From: an uncultured Microcaldota archaeon | GTDB taxonomy: Archaea > Micrarchaeota > Micrarchaeia > Norongarragalinales > CAINOH01 | Reading direction: 5' to 3' | NCBI GenBank assembly: GCA_903851445.1 | Contig: CAINOH010000009.1 | Coordinates: forward strand, 325,784-389,783 | DNA length: 64,000 nucleotides | Shown: positions 59,941 to 64,000 of the stretch, one piece after another | Layout: each line of letters starts with the position of its first letter | How positions within the stretch are numbered: the stretch's first letter is position 1 | The notes under the pieces: model-generated | What the model was told of the DNA's origin: nothing | Database searches by the model: none | The model's input: the letters and a program-made list of their open reading frames with translations, nothing else | Position numbers and translations under genes: made by a program

Positions 59941-60582
59941 ATGGGACTTTACAAGTATTCAGTAAAAGCCGACAAGGCAAAAGTAGGCCAGGCCCAGGGC
60001 TACGACCTTGACGTTTCCTACAAGGACCTGTGCAACGTATGCGCAGCGCTCCGCAACAGGAACGTCGCAAAGGCGCGCTCAATCCTTGACGACGCCATCG
60101 CGCTGAAGATACCCATACTGTTCAAGAAGTTCAACACCGGAGTCGGCCACCGCTCCCAGCTTGGAGGCCGCAAGGGACGCTTCCCCAAGAAGGAATGCAG
60201 GGCCGCACTGGCAATACTCAACAACGCGGTTGCAAACGCGACAAAGAAGGGGCTCGACGAGAGCCTGCTCTGCGTCAAGAGCGCCTGCGCATACAAGCAG
60301 AACGTGCTCCCGCGCTACCGCAGGACCTGGGTCGGCGGAGCCGCACTCGGGTACGGAAAACAGGCCATCCGTTCCGACTACGTCACAGCAAGGATGGAAA
60401 TCACTGTTGAAGAGAGGCCCGCACTGCCGGGAAAGCCCAAGAAGAAGGCCGCAGCAGCAAAGGCAGCTTTAAAGCCCGCTGGCGCAAAGCCCGAGGCGAA
60501 AGGCGAAAAGAAGGCCGAAAAGCCGGTGGCCGTTGCACCGGCAACCGCCGCGACAACCAAGGCGGAGAATAAGGGGGCATAA
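59941..60582 (+). CDS. rpl22: Ribosomal protein L22 (uL22) with Lys/Ala-rich tail
   Basis: The 213-residue protein has the L22 core (YKDLCNVCAALRNRNVAKARSIL, GVGHRSQLGGRKGRFPKK) ending near residue 155. A tail rich in Lys, Ala, Pro and Glu of about 50 residues follows, longer than usual. S3 begins 2 nt later. Confidence 0.94.
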   Translation: MGLYKYSVKADKAKVGQAQGYDLDVSYKDLCNVCAALRNRNVAKARSILDDAIALKIPILFKKFNTGVGHRSQLGGRKGRFPKKECRAALAILNNAVANATKKGLDESLLCVKSACAYKQNVLPRYRRTWVGGAALGYGKQAIRSDYVTARMEITVEERPALPGKPKKKAAAAKAALKPAGAKPEAKGEKKAEKPVAVAPATAATTKAENKGA

Positions 60583-60584
60583 GA

Positions 60585-61511
60585 ATGGGCATTGAAAGAA
60601 AGTTCATCAACAAGGCGATTTCCGACCACAAGGTCCGCGCGTTCATAAAGAAGGAAATGGATCGTGCAGGCGTATCGCAAGTCATACTCCAAAAGACGCC
60701 GATGGCAACACGCATCATAATCTACGTTCGCAGGCCCGGGGTCGTCGTAGGAAAGAAGGGAAGCTCCATCAAGGACCTGTGCGAGAAGCTCACAGCACGC
60801 TTTGGAGTGGACAACCCGCAACTGGATGTCATCGAAGTTGAGAACCCCTCGCTTGACGCTACTTTAATGGCTGAGAAAATCGGCCGCCAGATTGAGATTC
60901 GCGGCAACATCAAGCAAATCATGCGCATGACGCTCAAGGACATCATGGCAGCAGGCGCTGTAGGCGCCGAAATTCGCCTCGCAGGGAAAGTCGTCGGAAA
61001 GGGCGGCAAGGCAAAGGCAATGAAGATTTCAGCAGGCCACCTCAAGAAATCCGGGGACCCTGTTCACCTGATTCCCGAAGGCCGCTACGTATGCTATTTG
61101 AAGGCAGGGACCATCGGAGTGAAGGTCAAGATCGCCTCGCCGAAGGTCAAGTACCCTGACTCTTACGACATGAAGGCGCTCAACGAGAAGCTCGCAGTAA
61201 AGCCGCTTGCAGAGGAAGTTGCTGCAGCAGAGCAGGTAGACGCGCCGGCAGCAGCTGATGCGGAGCTTGAGAAGAAAATAGACGACAAGCTCGAGGCAGC
61301 GAAGGCTCCGGCAAAGAAGGAAGAAAAGGCCGCTCCGAAGAAGGACAAGAAGCCCGAAGCCAGGGTAGAGGCAAAGAAGGCTCCTGTAAAGAAGAAGGCC
61401 GAGAAGCCCGCAGAGGCAAAGGCAGAGCAGAAGGCCGAGAAAATCGAAGCCAATGCAGAGGCAAAAGTTGAAAAGGCCGAAGAGAAGTCAGCAGAGGCTT
61501 CAAAGGAGTAA
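60585..61511 (+). CDS. rps3: Ribosomal protein S3 (uS3) with long Lys/Ala/Glu tail
   Basis: The 308-residue protein has the KH domain with VVVGKKGSSIKDLCEKL and the C-terminal GKVVGKGGKAKAMK. From about residue 210 on it is an Ala/Lys/Glu repeat-like tail of nearly 100 residues. Tails of this kind occur in some archaea and may bind RNA; their role is unknown. Confidence 0.95.
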   Translation: MGIERKFINKAISDHKVRAFIKKEMDRAGVSQVILQKTPMATRIIIYVRRPGVVVGKKGSSIKDLCEKLTARFGVDNPQLDVIEVENPSLDATLMAEKIGRQIEIRGNIKQIMRMTLKDIMAAGAVGAEIRLAGKVVGKGGKAKAMKISAGHLKKSGDPVHLIPEGRYVCYLKAGTIGVKVKIASPKVKYPDSYDMKALNEKLAVKPLAEEVAAAEQVDAPAAADAELEKKIDDKLEAAKAPAKKEEKAAPKKDKKPEARVEAKKAPVKKKAEKPAEAKAEQKAEKIEANAEAKVEKAEEKSAEASKE

Positions 61512-61524
61512 AAAGGTAATTCTT

Positions 61525-61728
61525 ATGGCAATCATCTCAAAGCGCGAAATCGCAGGAATGGACAAGGAAGCCCTGAAGAAGAAGCTTGCCGAGATCGAGA
61601 CCGAGATAGCGCAGAACATGGGCGCAATCCAAAGCTCCGGGAAGCCAAACAACAACAAGTTCCGCGAGCTGAAGAAGCTCCGCGCCTCAATCAAGCTCGC
61701 GCTCGGAAAGAAGGGCATTAAGGTCTGA
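61525..61728 (+). CDS. rpl29: Ribosomal protein L29 (uL29)
   Basis: The 67-residue protein has MDKEALKKKLAEIETEIAQ and NNNKFRELKKLRASIKLAL, matching L29. ATG 61525 is used, not the longer ORF. A toxin-antitoxin pair on the opposite strand follows. Confidence 0.93.
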   Translation: MAIISKREIAGMDKEALKKKLAEIETEIAQNMGAIQSSGKPNNNKFRELKKLRASIKLALGKKGIKV

Positions 61729-61794
61729 TTGCCGGAAGCGCGGCCAGGGCTTAGCCTGTCAACCTATTTCGAGAACTAGTTTTAGTAACTGCAT

Positions 61795-62169
61795 TTATGG
61801 CGTCGCAGTCCTGACATATCTTTTTGCCTGTGCAAGCAACTTGCGGTCATAAGTAATGAGCATTGCGTGTGCAGCAAGCGCGCCTGCGACTATGGGTCTA
61901 TCGGAGTGGTCGTCGATGACTATTTTTCGGCAGGCTTCCGCACTTGGTGACGGCAATACCCTGCAGTACTGGCGGATTCTATCTACTGCCAACCCGATGT
62001 CTTCCTGTGTCATGTCGAATGTGTGCAGGAGAACGCGCCGCATCTCCTTTATTGCATACTCGTTGGTCACAAGCTCGGAACCCGAAGAGAAGACTAGATT
62101 GACTGCATTTCTTTCCCTTCCAGTTGTCGAGGACACGAGTACGCCCGTATCTAGAAAAAGTGCAGTCAT
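61795..62169 (-). CDS. PIN-domain toxin
   Basis: The 124-residue protein begins ALFLDTGVLVSS and has IVIDDHSDRPIVAGALAAHAMLITYD, a PIN RNase pattern with Asp residues at the metal site. It lies 11 nt after the AbrB-type antitoxin. The pair sits inside the ribosomal protein gene run on the opposite strand. Confidence 0.8.
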   Translation of the reverse strand: MTALFLDTGVLVSSTTGRERNAVNLVFSSGSELVTNEYAIKEMRRVLLHTFDMTQEDIGLAVDRIRQYCRVLPSPSAEACRKIVIDDHSDRPIVAGALAAHAMLITYDRKLLAQAKRYVRTATP

Positions 62170-62180
62170 GTTTCACCAGC

Positions 62181-62450
62181 TTACCCTTCGCCATACTCTT
62201 CCTTGTAGACTTCTGTCCTTACCTCGCGGCAAATCCTGACTATGTCCTTTTGCGTGAGTCCCTTCTCGTCGGCAATCCTGCGGATCTTCACTAATATGTC
62301 CTCGCTTACGGGCGTTGTCTTGCGCAAGAGCAGGCCATCCTTGTGCTCGACGACGTAAAGCGATGTGCCTGGCAGTATGCCCAGCTTTTTCCGGTCGCGT
62401 GCGGGAAGCGTCACTTGGCCGTTTACGTTTACTGTTACGAAGTTTGACAT
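62181..62450 (-). CDS. AbrB/SpoVT-type antitoxin
   Basis: The 89-residue protein has VTVNVNGQVTLPARDRKKLGILPGTSLYV, a swapped-hairpin AbrB DNA-binding domain, and a helical toxin-binding tail. A perfect inverted repeat overlaps its promoter region. Confidence 0.87.
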   Translation of the reverse strand: MSNFVTVNVNGQVTLPARDRKKLGILPGTSLYVVEHKDGLLLRKTTPVSEDILVKIRRIADEKGLTQKDIVRICREVRTEVYKEEYGEG

Positions 62451-62474
62451 TCAAACCACCCTGAATAATTCATT

Positions 62475-62497
62475 AAATCTAATGATTTATTAGATTT
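62475..62497 (-). promoter_or_regulatory. Operator/promoter of the AbrB-PIN pair
   Basis: AAATCTAAT (62475-62483) and ATTAGATTT (62489-62497) form a perfect 9-bp inverted repeat in AT-rich DNA about 25-45 nt before the antitoxin start. This is likely the autoregulatory site overlapping the TATA box. Confidence 0.6.
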
Positions 62498-62706
62498 ATT
62501 AAATCCCGTCAGTTCAGGGTAAACGAGCTTTGGCTTCCATCCAGCCAAAAAGATGGCGTTTAGCGCAGGTAAAAAAACAGTTTATCTTTGCCAGAAGACA
62601 AAACCCGCTTCACCAGAACCGCGGCCTGCGCCTGTATTAAAAACGTATATCGCTACTATTATCAAGCGCCGAAAACGGCGGGAATCTACGGAGTGTAAAA
62701 CTAAGA

Positions 62707-63021
62707 ATGTCTGACATCTGTTCCAAATGCGGCCTTCCACAGGATATCTGCGCGTGCAGGACCCTTGAGAAGGAGACCACCAAGCAGTTGCGCGTGTACG
62801 CAACCAAGAAGCGCTTCAACAAACTAGTCACCATCGTCGATGGCCTGACTGACGATGAGCTCTTCAAGGTCCGCAAGGAGCTCAAGAGCAAGCTCGCGTG
62901 CGGCGGGACCGCAAAGAACGGCCTGATAATACTCCAAGGCGACCACCTGGACAAGGTGGTCGATTACATCGTTTCCCTCGGCTATCCCAGAGAAGCCATT
63001 AAAAACCTTGGTTTGCAATAA
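62707..63021 (+). CDS. Translation initiation factor aIF1 (SUI1)
   Basis: The 104-residue protein has an N-terminal CSKCGLPQDICAC zinc-like motif, then the SUI1 domain with KRFNKLVTIVDGL and GGTAKNGLIILQGDHLDKVVDYI. It is the archaeal start-site selection factor, usually encoded between L29 and the RNase P subunit, as here after the toxin pair. Confidence 0.93.
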   Translation: MSDICSKCGLPQDICACRTLEKETTKQLRVYATKKRFNKLVTIVDGLTDDELFKVRKELKSKLACGGTAKNGLIILQGDHLDKVVDYIVSLGYPREAIKNLGLQ

Positions 63022-63066
63022 TTGCTTCCGCATTTTCTTGCAACTGCACTCGTGCCATTGCACCAA

Positions 63067-63411
63067 ATGCATGATTTGATATTGATGGACGCAAAGACGT
63101 CCGTTCCCTTTCGCCGAAGCCAAAAGCAAGGCATGGGATTCCTCTGCGAAGAGCTCATCGGGCTTTCCGCACGGGTCCTTGGTTCGCCCTGCAAAGGTCT
63201 TTGCGGCTTGGAGGGAAAAGTGGTCGACGAGACGAAGGACACCTTCGTAATCCGGACCGCCAAGGGCGACAAACTAGTACCCAAGCAGGGTTCGGTCTTC
63301 GAGTTCGAAGGCCACCCCGGAGCAGCTGTAAAGGGCGACTGGATTTGTTTCCGACCCGAGGACCGCACCAAGAAAGTATCCGACCTCCTGCGAAGGAACC
63401 GGCTGCGATGA
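63067..63411 (+). CDS. RNase P protein p29 (Rpp29/Pop4-like)
   Basis: The protein has EELIGLSARVLGSPCKGLCGLEGKVVDET and DWICFRPEDR, the Sm-like core of Rpp29. It assists tRNA 5' processing. Start is uncertain (63067, 63085 or 63133). The stop overlaps the S17 ATG (ATGA). Confidence 0.88.
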   Translation: MHDLILMDAKTSVPFRRSQKQGMGFLCEELIGLSARVLGSPCKGLCGLEGKVVDETKDTFVIRTAKGDKLVPKQGSVFEFEGHPGAAVKGDWICFRPEDRTKKVSDLLRRNRLR

Positions 63412-63719
63412 AAAGAAGGAAAGAAGTTGAGCTTATGGAAAAGAAATCCGAAGGAAAATCCGCAACGGTCATCTCTACTCGCGGAATGATATTCACGGGG
63501 ACAGTGGTAAGCCGCAAGGCGGAGAAGACCGCAGTTGTATCCATTGACTACCTGCGCAAGGTGCCAAAGTTCGAGCGGGTTGAAAAGCGCAGGACCAAGC
63601 TCCACGTCCACGTTCCTGACGGCATGGACGTAAAGGAAGGCGACAAGGTCAAGTTCGTCGAGTGCCGCAAGCTCTCAAAGACAAAGAGCCACGTAGTAAC
63701 CGAGGTTCTCAAGGGATAA
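63408..63719 (+). CDS. rps17: Ribosomal protein S17 (uS17)
   Basis: The 103-residue protein has GMIFTGTVVSRKAEKTAVVSIDYLRKVPKFERVEKR and VKFVECRKLSKTKSHVV, the S17 fold. ATG 63408 overlaps the p29 stop; ATG 63435 is an alternative. Confidence 0.95.
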   Translation: MKRRKEVELMEKKSEGKSATVISTRGMIFTGTVVSRKAEKTAVVSIDYLRKVPKFERVEKRRTKLHVHVPDGMDVKEGDKVKFVECRKLSKTKSHVVTEVLKG

Positions 63720-63737
63720 TTTTTTTCGTGATTTACA

Positions 63738-64000
63738 ATGCAGGGACTCACAGCGCGCATCACAAAGCCACTTACCATCGGCACCCGCCTGACTTGCGAT
63801 GACAACTCCGGCGCAAAAATAGTCGAAATCATAGGGGTAATAGGTTGCCACGGCAGGCTTCGCCGCTACCCGTCAGCCGGAATCGGCGACATCGTCATCG
63901 TGTCCGTAAAGAAGGGCAAGCCCGAGATGGTCAAAAAGAAGGAACGCGCCGTCATCACCCGGCAGAAGTTCGCATTCAGGCGCGGAAAGGAGCGCATAAA
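63738..64000 (+). CDS. rpl14: Ribosomal protein L14 (uL14), cut by the window end
   Basis: The visible 87 residues have LTCDDNSGAKIVEIIGV and GDIVIVSVKKGKPEMVKKK, typical of archaeal uL14. The gene runs off the right edge. It follows a CGTGATTTACA site. Confidence 0.94.
   Translation, partial: MQGLTARITKPLTIGTRLTCDDNSGAKIVEIIGVIGCHGRLRRYPSAGIGDIVIVSVKKGKPEMVKKKERAVITRQKFAFRRGKERI

Noticed and set aside
1-64000. Search for tRNA, rRNA, CRISPR arrays and recombinase genes
   Set aside because: No T-loop-like GTTCGAATC sets, no regularly spaced repeats of CRISPR type and no tyrosine or serine recombinase or transposase motifs were seen; a short divergent tRNA could still be missed by eye.

Overview
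The window is archaeal chromosome. The evidence is an archaeal S10/spc-type ribosomal protein operon (L3-L4-L23-L2-S19-L22-S3-L29, then aIF1, the RNase P p29 subunit, S17 and L14), RpoP, an AglB/STT3 oligosaccharyltransferase, a UbiA prenyltransferase of the archaeal-lipid type, a PorGDAB pyruvate:ferredoxin oxidoreductase, the SepRS/SepCysS route to Cys-tRNA, and many genes with a TATA box about 25 nt before the start codon (leaderless transcripts). Internal genes often follow a GGTGAT-like Shine-Dalgarno. I suspect a DPANN-type or deep euryarchaeal lineage, with low confidence.

Region 1 (1-12.1 kb) is accessory DNA. It holds a VirB4-like ATPase, a Fic protein, a membrane-anchored coupling-protein-like ATPase with a C-terminal nuclease domain, VapBC, an RHH/RelE-type toxin-antitoxin pair, an MFS exporter, a DprA plus phosphoribosyltransferase pair, an HNH protein and two tandem Holliday-junction-endonuclease-like genes. 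An 84-bp duplication of the vapC/MFS junction brackets the second toxin-antitoxin pair. A short motif (core CGGAAAYGC) precedes several of these genes in the gene's orientation.

Region 2 (12.1-27.5 kb) is a defence-like island. A visibly AT-rich four-gene cassette (DNA methyltransferase, ParB-like protein, SNF2-type helicase, DUF3883-type nuclease) has tightly overlapping genes. It is followed by a series of small modules carrying predicted nucleases, HEPN-type proteins, membrane proteins and a Dam-type methylase. Displaced copies of the 3' end of the lhr helicase gene (intact at 27.5-30.6 kb) lie between several modules. The best copy encodes the same last 29 residues with only synonymous differences. 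This looks like serial insertion at a gene 3' end and is the most striking feature of the window.

Region 3 (30.6-35.3 kb) holds small genes: a retropepsin-like protease with a DUF5678-like partner, a BofA-like membrane protein, and a cluster under repeated TTCATAC-N2-GTATGAA palindromes.

Region 4 (35.3-56.6 kb) is mostly core metabolism: superoxide dismutase, AglB, UbiA, and a cysteine-on-tRNA locus (SepCysS, SepRS and a SerK-like serine kinase that could supply O-phosphoserine). It also has a two-subunit [NiFe] hydrogenase with a maturation protease, an EamA transporter, PorGDAB, an NAD kinase with an inserted cysteine motif, and a dCTP deaminase/dUTPase-family enzyme.

Region 5 (56.6-64.0 kb) is the ribosomal protein operon, interrupted between L29 and aIF1 by an opposite-strand AbrB/PIN toxin-antitoxin pair. 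L14 runs off the window end. I saw no rRNA, tRNA, CRISPR array or recombinase gene.
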